DNA from: a virus
DNA: 32,215 nucleotides
Direction: 5' to 3' (one strand)
IMG/VR virus record: IMGVR_UViG_3300010158_000211
Coordinates: 1 to 32,215 of that record
Shown here: one piece after another, positions 20,255 through 26,344 of the stretch
Layout of the letters: each line of letters opens with the position of its first letter
Position numbering within the stretch: the first letter of the stretch is position 1
Program-made: the position numbers and the translations under genes
Notes under the pieces: model-generated
What the model was told of the DNA's origin: nothing
Database searches by the model: none
The model's input: the letters and a program-made list of their open reading frames with translations, nothing else

Positions 20255-20974
20255 ATGCGCTTACAACAACTATTCCTCAACGAAAACACAGTGCTTGATG
20301 AACTCACACACTACAAAAACTTGCCTGCGTACAAAACTGCGCAAGATACATTTGCAGGTGTTGGACGTGGTGGTCATTACAGTGCCATGAAAAAGTTCAA
20401 CGAGTTCATGAATGAACACGGCTTTAGGAAAATGGGCGAAGGTGCATTTGGTGCAGTGTATGAAAAGGAAGGATATCCATGGGTATTCAAAGTATTTCAT
20501 GGAGATCCTGCATACTTGGATTTCTTACGCTATGCCATTGCACATCAAAATAACCCACATGTGCCAAAGTTCAAAGGCAAACCCTTCAAAATAGATGATA
20601 AAACCTATGCCATACGCATGGAAAAACTATATGAATGGACCAGTTACTTTGATCTTATGGGACATACCAAATCATTGATGTATGCTGTATCTTCGTGGAG
20701 ACCGCCTGTGTCACCAGACCAAGAAGCAGTGTTTAAGTCACGCGGTGCCGCAGGATTAATACCAGTACTCAACAATCTTGCTCAATTGTGTGGTAGTAAA
20801 AATTACAGACTAGACCTACACCATGGTAATATTATGAGACGTGGCAATACCATAGTAATAGTAGATCCTCTGGTAGACGATGCGAGTTTGCAAAGAAGTG
20901 AACCAAATATGGCGCCGCCTGATGAATCGCAACAGTCCACTCAACCGGGCAGATTTGAACCCAGTTCAAAGTGA
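20255..20974 (+). CDS. Protein-kinase-like protein 3 of 3 (239 aa)
   Basis: The most complete copy: GEGAFGAVYEKEGYPWVFKV with a canonical GxGxFGxV loop and Lys79, KTYAIRMEKL hinge, RLDLHHGNIMRRGNTIVIVD catalytic loop and metal Asp. It has a 10-residue longer N-terminus (MRLQQLFLNENTVLDELTHY) and a Ser/Pro-rich tail of about 25 residues after the kinase fold. The last 34 bases overlap the convergent gene at 20941. Tandem triplication with retained catalytic residues argues for selection for several related substrates. Confidence 0.7.
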   Translation: MRLQQLFLNENTVLDELTHYKNLPAYKTAQDTFAGVGRGGHYSAMKKFNEFMNEHGFRKMGEGAFGAVYEKEGYPWVFKVFHGDPAYLDFLRYAIAHQNNPHVPKFKGKPFKIDDKTYAIRMEKLYEWTSYFDLMGHTKSLMYAVSSWRPPVSPDQEAVFKSRGAAGLIPVLNNLAQLCGSKNYRLDLHHGNIMRRGNTIVIVDPLVDDASLQRSEPNMAPPDESQQSTQPGRFEPSSK

Positions 20975-21189
20975 TCTTCAATAAAGCCGCCAACTGGACA
21001 AAATCCTTTGTTGTAATTGTTGTTTGCAATTTCTGCACATTCGCGAACAATCAGTTCAGCAAACTTTTCCAGTGATCCAGGGTTGTTCAGAGACTCTTGC
21101 CAAATGCGCACCCGTTCTGTGTCAGCATCTGCCCATTTGGTTTGTACAAGCCCTGCTTGTTTGGCCAGTTCTTTGATACGTGGATTCAT
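20941..21189 (-). CDS. Conserved-looking small phage protein (82 aa)
   Basis: MNPRIKELAKQAGLVQTKWA followed by LEKFAELIVRECAEIANNNY is a pattern very common in T4-like phages (function unknown; a helical protein with an acidic C-terminus). It is convergent with and overlaps kinase 3 by 34 bases. Its ATG overlaps the upstream stop as ATGA (21186-21189). Confidence 0.75.
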   Translation of the reverse strand: MNPRIKELAKQAGLVQTKWADADTERVRIWQESLNNPGSLEKFAELIVRECAEIANNNYNKGFCPVGGFIEDHFELGSNLPG

Positions 21190-21386
21190 GCTGCGTCCTC
21201 ATAAACTATGTTATAACCTGTGGGCATTTTTCTGCGCGGTATGTCACGGTTACGTTCCCGCTGCATCCAGTCCCACACTTGCTGTGCCAACGGATCCTTA
21301 TATACTCGTCGTGTTACAGGACCAAATCGTTCACCTTTGGGACCTACTAACCACATATCTTTGCGATACTCATATTCATAAGTCAT
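21186..21386 (-). CDS. Small hypothetical protein (66 aa)
   Basis: MTYEYEYRKDMWLVGPKGER, then FGPVTRRVYKDPLAQQVWDW and a basic stretch RERNRDIPRRKMPTGYN. The start at 21384-21386 overlaps the upstream stop as ATGA; a longer frame upstream lacks a site. Translation is therefore coupled to the preceding gene. No family recognised. Confidence 0.6.
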   Translation of the reverse strand: MTYEYEYRKDMWLVGPKGERFGPVTRRVYKDPLAQQVWDWMQRERNRDIPRRKMPTGYNIVYEDAA

Positions 21387-21613
21387 GGTTTCAATCCATA
21401 TTTTCTGCACAGTGCAGCATGACCTGCCACTGCTTCATCCAGTGTTTGATAGCGATCAACGACTTCACTGCCGTTTTCTGAGAACAAGCAAGACTCATAC
21501 TTGTAACCAAAATCCATGCCCGGTATAGTGGGCATTTCCACAGTGCTCAAGCGGATTGTTTCAAGACTAAACAATCCGCCATCGCTTGATACCTTTTGCC
21601 AACGCGGCGCCAT
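21383..21613 (-). CDS. Small conserved-looking phage protein (76 aa)
   Basis: The pattern SSDGGLFSLETI...YESCLFSENGSEVVDRYQT...LDEAVAGHAALCRKYGL is familiar from small proteins of T4-like phages, function unknown. Its ATG overlaps the RNA ligase 1 stop (TGATG), so it is the second gene of that unit. Confidence 0.65.
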   Translation of the reverse strand: MAPRWQKVSSDGGLFSLETIRLSTVEMPTIPGMDFGYKYESCLFSENGSEVVDRYQTLDEAVAGHAALCRKYGLKP

Positions 21614-22812
21614 CAGTTGTCTCCATCAAAGTGATAAGTCCATTTGATATCCTTCCACAGATGCCGCACGGAATCAATGGTAGTCTGAGTGCCAGTGTGC
21701 TTGCGGATATGCGCAACCAGCATTGCACGAGTATCTTTGCCGTCAAATTTGCCAAACACAATCATGGGAGCCACAGGGTCGTTCTTCTTGATAGTGGGCA
21801 TCCACTCAGTGGCATAACGCTTGCGGTCCAAGCCAGATGCCACCACACCGTTGTAATAACGGTCGTAGCTGTCAACACTTGCAGCAATGCCTTCCCAAAA
21901 GTCATTTTCAAACTGGTCAACTCGATGACGGTCATCATCCAACATAAACGCTTTGCTGTCATCCAGCTTGTCCGTGACAATCAACTTGATCAAGTTCTTT
22001 TCCAAGTTCAAGTTGTCTTTGGTCTTATGGATACGACAGTACCACTCGCCTTTGATTTTGTGCATTTCGCCATCGTCAAAACGAATGATCCAACCTTCCA
22101 TGCCTTCAACATCATGGGTCTCAGACAACAGTCGTTCCATGTTGGCAGCAGTGCCGTCGTAAGCACGAACAACATCAATATTGTAAGAACCTCCCCATTC
22201 TAGCAAGTCGGCATAGCCGACATATTCACCAGAGACATTGTGACGAATAGCCAGCAATACCAAACGGTCCTCTGGATAGTCAATGACAATGCGTTGCTTA
22301 CGGCTGCACCATTCAAAGATGGGAGTCATACCGCGAGTGATGCATTCGCGTGCCATAGATTCATAACCATGAGTACCAAGAGTAGCAATGAACAGTTCTG
22401 CACCCATGCCAACATCAGTGATACCCATCTTGGTACCCCAACGGATACCCGCATCAGTGATCACAGGCGTAATCATAGAACCATCCAGCTTTTCCAAGAT
22501 CACATGCGGACGATTCAAATCAATGCAGTGCATTTGAGTTTCGTCACGTTCGTTGACGTTGAAGAACTTGTGCAAACGGCGTGCCATGATTTTACCGTCG
22601 TTATGGAAAAGTATACCACGGCATTCTCGACGAATGGCAGCATGCAGATCGTATTCATTGTTCAACATCACAGGAGGGAACGTATCAATCATGTTGACCA
22701 TGTAGTTGACAACGTAGCCCCAATCGCGTTCAACAATTTTAAATTCATCGCGACCTGCAATGGCAGCACGAACATCGTCGATATGATTGATGTTAGGAAA
22801 TTGGTAGCCCAT
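21613..22812 (-). CDS. rnlA: RNA ligase 1, T4 Rnl1 type (399 aa)
   Basis: Follows T4 Rnl1 along its whole length: ECRGILFHNDGKIMARRLHK, FFNVNE, adenylation Lys108 in EKLDGS, FEWCSRKQRIVIDYPEDRLV, EGWIIRF (motif IV) and MHKIKGEWYC (motif V), with an all-helical C-terminal domain of about 130 residues. It seals 5'-phosphate and 3'-hydroxyl RNA ends using ATP, classically repairing tRNA cut by host anticodon nucleases. The ATG at 22810-22812 has AGGG 9 bases upstream; an ATG 48 bases further upstream lacks a site. With the P-loop kinase at 15273 it could form a heal-and-seal pair. Confidence 0.9.
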   Translation of the reverse strand: MGYQFPNINHIDDVRAAIAGRDEFKIVERDWGYVVNYMVNMIDTFPPVMLNNEYDLHAAIRRECRGILFHNDGKIMARRLHKFFNVNERDETQMHCIDLNRPHVILEKLDGSMITPVITDAGIRWGTKMGITDVGMGAELFIATLGTHGYESMARECITRGMTPIFEWCSRKQRIVIDYPEDRLVLLAIRHNVSGEYVGYADLLEWGGSYNIDVVRAYDGTAANMERLLSETHDVEGMEGWIIRFDDGEMHKIKGEWYCRIHKTKDNLNLEKNLIKLIVTDKLDDSKAFMLDDDRHRVDQFENDFWEGIAASVDSYDRYYNGVVASGLDRKRYATEWMPTIKKNDPVAPMIVFGKFDGKDTRAMLVAHIRKHTGTQTTIDSVRHLWKDIKWTYHFDGDN

Positions 22813-22840
22813 GTCGTTCAACCCTGTATGAATAACTGTG

Positions 22841-22881
22841 TATGGTTGACAATAACACATAGCAAATTACTGTCAACCATA
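22841..22881. repeat. Perfect 11-bp inverted repeat between lysis gene and RNA ligase 1
   Basis: TATGGTTGACA (22841-22851) and TGTCAACCATA (22871-22881), 19 bases apart, each containing TTGACA facing inward to the other. Neither has a good -10 at 17 bases. It may be a hairpin ending the lysis transcript or an operator pair. Confidence 0.5.
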
Positions 22882-22888
22882 TTTTTAT

Positions 22889-23377
22889 TTAAAGATGTAA
22901 AAACGAACGTTTTTTGTCTGCAACGATTGCAGGGATCGCTGCCATAACTCGTCTACAATAGGCACTGGGTTTTTTGCCTAATTTTGCATATGTACCACGG
23001 TTATAGAGAGTAGCTGCTTTACACCAATCGCCCTTTGCACGATCTAGCGCCTCTTTGAGGTATAGCATACTCCAGGTCAGGTTCGTTTCTGGGTCAAACA
23101 ACAACTTGCAGTTGCCTTTGAATCCCAGACCTTTGGCAGTGGCACATCTGATCTGACCTAGACCATAGTTGCCACTGTTATAAGCTCGCACATCGAAAGT
23201 ACTTTCGACCTTTATGATAGCGTATGCCAGCGAGAATGGCACCTGTCGTTCTGCGGTCTTGTCAGCGATTAACTGAACCAATGGAGGAAGGCTATCAACA
23301 TTCACAACATCGGCACCCCATGCTTTGCAGCTAACGCATGCTAACACTAGGGCTACGACCATGATTTTTAACTTCAT
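22889..23377 (-). CDS. Secreted lytic transglycosylase, SLT domain (162 aa)
   Basis: An N-terminal signal sequence (MKLKIMVVALVLACVSCKAW, GA) is followed by an SLT fold: AYAIIKVESTFD with catalytic Glu58, NSGNYGLGQI, and ETNLTWSMLYLKEALDR...AATLYNRG. It should cleave peptidoglycan glycan strands in the periplasm, for lysis or DNA entry. The signal means it can leave the cell through Sec, possibly without a holin. No ribosome binding site precedes the ATG; the possible promoter lies so close that the message could be leaderless. Confidence 0.85.
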   Translation of the reverse strand: MKLKIMVVALVLACVSCKAWGADVVNVDSLPPLVQLIADKTAERQVPFSLAYAIIKVESTFDVRAYNSGNYGLGQIRCATAKGLGFKGNCKLLFDPETNLTWSMLYLKEALDRAKGDWCKAATLYNRGTYAKLGKKPSAYCRRVMAAIPAIVADKKRSFLHL

Positions 23378-23385
23378 AGTAATTT

Positions 23386-23415
23386 ATTTAACTACCAAAA
23401 CCGCATAATTGTCAA
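23386..23415 (-). promoter_or_regulatory. Possible promoter of the lytic transglycosylase
   Basis: Minus strand: TTGACA (23410-23415), 18 bases, TTAAAT (23386-23391). The start would fall 1-3 bases before the ATG at 23377. Confidence 0.3.
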
Positions 23416-23509
23416 GCCAGTTAACTGTTGACTGCGCCAAGTACCAGATAGTAAGCGGAATATTGCTTCTTTGCACCGTCAACACACTGTTAAAGTATGC
23501 TATAATATT

Positions 23510-23545
23510 GAAAAATACTGCGTTAACTCAGTCAACGCAGTATTT
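23510..23545 (-). terminator. Rho-independent terminator after the PTH2-like gene
   Basis: AAATACTGCGTT (23513-23524) pairs with AACGCAGTATTT (23534-23545) around a 9-base loop, a 12-bp stem. On the minus strand it is followed by a T-run (TATTTTTC). It ends the message of the gene stopping at 23576. Confidence 0.8.
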
Positions 23546-23575
23546 AATTTTAGATTATTACGTTGGTTTTGCAGT

Positions 23576-24043
23576 CTATGGATGTAGAGGGAACCTGCTA
23601 AGATAAGGTTGCAGTGCTTCTTTATATCCAAACACATAAGCAGCAGTGGCTTCGCGACGGAAGCACATATAGTTGCCATCTGACATTTCAACTGGAGGCA
23701 GTGTATGTGTTGCAGGAGCGATCAAACTTCGGATTTCACTGTTGACAATGTAAGGGTAAGTGGGATCAATCACAATACCTGTAATAAAACCATCTGTGTC
23801 AGCTTCATCAACTGATTGCATGACTTCTTGCCATGAACCTTTCAAATTGATCTGTGTGCCAAAACCATTGGCCTGTTTCATCCACAACTCAATGTCTGCC
23901 TTGCGTTCAACATCTTTAGAGTTGATGTAATGATTGTAAACAAAGTGATTGGCAGCATGCCCACTGTGGGCCTGTGCTTTTCCTGGGGCCATGCTCTGCA
24001 AATCCGTTCTAACGAACACATACAGTGCTAGATAATCTGCCAT
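23576..24043 (-). CDS. Peptidyl-tRNA hydrolase PTH2-like protein (155 aa)
   Basis: LYVFVRTDLQSMAPGKAQAH followed by SGHAA (8-31) matches the start of PTH2 enzymes (xVVRxDLxMxxGKxAAQxxHA). The rest has a WMKQANGFGTQINLKGSW segment and a GIVIDPTYPY strand in the places of the PTH2 core, though the C-terminus is divergent. PTH2 releases tRNA from stalled peptidyl-tRNA. Similar proteins occur in T4-like phages; activity on tRNA is inferred. A clear terminator follows. Confidence 0.65.
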   Translation of the reverse strand: MADYLALYVFVRTDLQSMAPGKAQAHSGHAANHFVYNHYINSKDVERKADIELWMKQANGFGTQINLKGSWQEVMQSVDEADTDGFITGIVIDPTYPYIVNSEIRSLIAPATHTLPPVEMSDGNYMCFRREATAAYVFGYKEALQPYLSRFPLHP

Positions 24044-24070
24044 ATTGTTTCCTTACAAGTAGTGTGCGGA

Positions 24071-24454
24071 TTAAAAAACTCGCACAATGAGATGTCCATT
24101 TTCAACTTTAACCTCAACATTGCCCAGCGCCAACAACGGACCGTAGAGTTTGGCATTCTTTTCGGCAAGCTTGGCACGCTTGAGCGCAAAATGTGCGTCA
24201 CAGACTTTGACAGCTTCAAACGGTTTTTTGCGATTCAAACCGCGCTTGGTGTAGTAGTCAGGTCGTTGTCCAAAGAAGTCTTTGATGATATCGCTTACAG
24301 CACACACACGATCCACATGAGTGTCAGTGTCGAAAAACTCCTTGTGTTGACCCGCTGCTTCATTGCCGCGGTAGATTGCATCAAGATATGCACCCAAGCT
24401 ATTTTTCACTGTGTGAGTTGTATTCAGATCTTCTTGAACAAGCATTGCGGTCAT
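24071..24454 (-). CDS. Hypothetical protein (127 aa)
   Basis: A soluble, mixed-charge protein: MTAMLVQEDLNTTHTVKNSL, then DTDTHVDRVCAVSDIIKDFF, a basic KRGLNRKKPFEAVKVCDAHF helix and a C-terminal beta hairpin (GNVEVKVENGHLIVRV). The ATG at 24452-24454 has AAGGA about 9 bases upstream; an upstream in-frame extension to 24604 would cover an inverted repeat and the neighbouring gene. No family recognised. Confidence 0.6.
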   Translation of the reverse strand: MTAMLVQEDLNTTHTVKNSLGAYLDAIYRGNEAAGQHKEFFDTDTHVDRVCAVSDIIKDFFGQRPDYYTKRGLNRKKPFEAVKVCDAHFALKRAKLAEKNAKLYGPLLALGNVEVKVENGHLIVRVF

Positions 24455-24485
24455 CGTTTTGATCCTTTGGTTGTGTTGTGTCTCT

Positions 24486-24516
24486 GTGCTGCATACGTAA
24501 CAGTTGTATGCAGCAC
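24486..24516 (-). repeat. Perfect 11-bp inverted repeat upstream of the 127-residue gene
   Basis: GTGCTGCATAC (24486-24496) and GTATGCAGCAC (24506-24516) flank GTAACAGTT. On the minus strand a TTGACA (24515-24520) starts at its edge, with TTACGT 16 bases on. It could be an operator over a promoter or a terminator hairpin of the upstream gene. Confidence 0.5.
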
Positions 24517-24530
24517 TGTCAAGTGTAATT

Positions 24531-24818
24531 TTAGTTTGCCCAATAGCTTTCGCTAGCAACGCTGCAATGCCAAGGAGTGTTAACGCTTTCGCGCACAATT
24601 TCACCCGTCATCATGTTGCAAACTTCGCGGGTACCTGCAATCAGCAAGTGATAAGCAGCACTGTCTTGCACTGCAAGCACTGTGTCTTCCACGTTCTTCT
24701 TACGGCAGATACGAGTCTTAGCAGCTTTGGCAGCAGCTTCGGTTTTGTAATACTGCGTACCATAGGCACGCTCGGTAACAATTGCAGTAGTGTTGACGTT
24801 GTAAACTACGTAAGCCAT
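24531..24818 (-). CDS. Conserved-looking small phage protein (95 aa)
   Basis: MAYVVYNVNTTAIVTERAYG, YYKTEAAAKAAKTRICRK, and a C-terminus NTPWHCSVASESYW. This AAKAAKTR...PWxCSxxSExYWxN layout recurs in small proteins of T4-like aquatic phages, function unknown. The ATG at 24816-24818 has AGGA 8 bases upstream; an ATG three codons earlier sits too close to the site. A TTGACG-N16-TATGTA promoter lies 34 bases upstream. Confidence 0.7.
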   Translation of the reverse strand: MAYVVYNVNTTAIVTERAYGTQYYKTEAAAKAAKTRICRKKNVEDTVLAVQDSAAYHLLIAGTREVCNMMTGEIVRESVNTPWHCSVASESYWAN

Positions 24819-24851
24819 TGTGTGCATCCTTGTGCGCTGCGTTATATGTTA

Positions 24852-24879
24852 TACATAGCATCAACAGATACTGCGTCAA
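24852..24879 (-). promoter_or_regulatory. Sigma70-like promoter with repeated TATGTATAAC box
   Basis: Minus strand: TTGACG (24874-24879), 16 bases, TATGTA (24852-24857) in GATGCTATGTATAAC, identical over 15 bases to the element at 5595-5609. It drives the 95-residue gene. Confidence 0.45.
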
Positions 24880-24900
24880 CCAATTTTTAATATTTTTAAC

Positions 24901-24908
24901 AATAAATA
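24901..24908 (+). promoter_or_regulatory. T4-late-like element upstream of the nitroreductase
   Basis: AATAAATA matches 7 of 8 bases of TATAAATA, 26 bases before the ATG at 24934, the same variant as upstream of the secreted protein. Confidence 0.35.
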
Positions 24909-24933
24909 ATTTGTAATACAAAGGTTTTACTAC

Positions 24934-25659
24934 ATGATTGAAGAAATTAAAAAAGCTGCCGAGTTGTCAAACAGTTGTCAACGTAATTGGGATCACAGTG
25001 CGTTGATACCAGATGAACATGTTGAGATGTTAATACATAGCATTCGTCATGCACCAACTAAACAAAATGAAACTCACTACAAAGTATTTTTTATTCGTAA
25101 TCCAGAGCTTATATACCAGATATACAGAAAGACAAAACAATTTGCTGTTACGCCAGGAACTGGTGATATCACACAGTTTACAGACAACGACGGTAAAACC
25201 AAACTTGAATACAATGTTCGCAACTCTCAAGTCAACGCAAACTTACTGATAGCATTTTGCGATGATTGGGATCAATCAAAATCTCGAACTATGATTCACA
25301 GAATTGTAGATGAACGTCCGAATGATGTTGCACCTGGCGCTATAACTGAAAAAGAGCGTCAGAAGGCTCTCAGTATAGGTGTTGCTACTGGTGAGTTAAT
25401 ATTAGCTGCAAACTTGCTCGGCTACAGAACAGGCATCTGTACTGCATTTTGGTCGCATGAGATGACGGATTTTTTCGAGGGTGGGGAACTAAAACTATTA
25501 GTTGGTGTAGGCGTTCCGCATCCAGACAAGGATAGAAAAGAACACGAAGAAGTCGTCAACAAGGACATTGTAGCAGTTGATCGTCGTAGCGGCGACGATG
25601 ATGCCAAATGGATTTTTCCTACGTTTGAAAAAGACGTGATGATCAAAGAACTGCTTTAA
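24934..25659 (+). CDS. Nitroreductase-family FMN protein (241 aa)
   Basis: SNSCQRNWDHSALIPDEHVE with LIHSIRHAPTKQNETHYKVF holds the N-terminal FMN-phosphate region (the R...AP[TS].QN pattern). GVATGELILAANLLGYRTGI is the conserved dimer and flavin helix, followed by FWSHEM and LLVGVGVPHPDKDR. These enzymes reduce nitro-compounds or quinones with NAD(P)H. Such genes are known from T4-like cyanophages and pelagiphages; the role there is unclear. An AAAGG site lies 8-9 bases before the ATG. It is isolated on the plus strand, convergent with the following gene. Confidence 0.8.
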   Translation: MIEEIKKAAELSNSCQRNWDHSALIPDEHVEMLIHSIRHAPTKQNETHYKVFFIRNPELIYQIYRKTKQFAVTPGTGDITQFTDNDGKTKLEYNVRNSQVNANLLIAFCDDWDQSKSRTMIHRIVDERPNDVAPGAITEKERQKALSIGVATGELILAANLLGYRTGICTAFWSHEMTDFFEGGELKLLVGVGVPHPDKDRKEHEEVVNKDIVAVDRRSGDDDAKWIFPTFEKDVMIKELL

Positions 25660-25678
25660 ATGTTCAGAGCCTATAGTA

Positions 25679-26017
25679 TCACACATCTTCTGTACGAACA
25701 ATGTCACTCTGATATTTGTCCATAAACGCATCAAAATCTTCAACGTTGTCAAAGTAGTAGACAACACGATCATTGTAAGCTGCTTCACTGGCTACTCTCA
25801 CTGCAACATCGCCCGTCAGTGTGCGTTCACACCATCGCCTTACAGCAAACATAGTCATTTGATCAAAGTGATCAGTCTGTGTACTCATCCATGCAGCCCA
25901 CGGCCATAAGCTGTTAGGCCATGGCGGGTCCCGCTGGTCGAACTTCAAAAGTTCCTGCGGCATTATCCACAACACGGTGTTGGGATCTAAGCTGTCAAGG
26001 TCAATCCAGCGAGACAT
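25679..26017 (-). CDS. Hypothetical Trp-rich protein (112 aa)
   Basis: An acidic protein with six or more Trp residues in its first half (DPPWPNSLWPWAAWMSTQTD) and a C-terminal FDNVEDFDAFMDKYQSD segment that could form a small alpha/beta unit. No family recognised. It follows the 107-residue gene by 2 bases and is convergent with the nitroreductase. Confidence 0.55.
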   Translation of the reverse strand: MSRWIDLDSLDPNTVLWIMPQELLKFDQRDPPWPNSLWPWAAWMSTQTDHFDQMTMFAVRRWCERTLTGDVAVRVASEAAYNDRVVYYFDNVEDFDAFMDKYQSDIVRTEDV

Positions 26018-26019
26018 TT

Positions 26020-26343
26020 TTATTCATTCGTTAGTATGTAATGCATTGCAGCTTGCTCAAAATCATCCGAAGATTTAAAAAACACTTCTTTATCTTCGTA
26101 ATTATGAATCCAGCATTTAGGTTGTGCATTTCTGCGTTCGAAACAGTACCATTCACTATTATTGCGAATTTCACTACCATCACCTAATGTTGCAATGCAG
26201 GATTTTACAAAATTATTAAACATACTACCAAACGTGTTTGCACGATATAAGTATCCTCGTTCAAATGCTTGATTACGATCATCTATTTTACAAAAGTCGC
26301 CAAATTTATATCTAGTACGAGGGTATGGTGTATTACGTCCCAT
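26020..26343 (-). CDS. Hypothetical protein (107 aa)
   Basis: MGRNTPYPRTRYKFGDFCKI with later WYCFERRNAQPKCWIHNYED, an aromatic/Cys-rich soluble protein. The ATG at 26341-26343 has an AGGAG site and lies 1 base after the DNA ligase stop; an upstream in-frame Met would be inside the ligase gene. A+T content is higher than in the flanking genes. No family recognised. Confidence 0.55.
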   Translation of the reverse strand: MGRNTPYPRTRYKFGDFCKIDDRNQAFERGYLYRANTFGSMFNNFVKSCIATLGDGSEIRNNSEWYCFERRNAQPKCWIHNYEDKEVFFKSSDDFEQAAMHYILTNE

Positions 26344-26344
26344 A

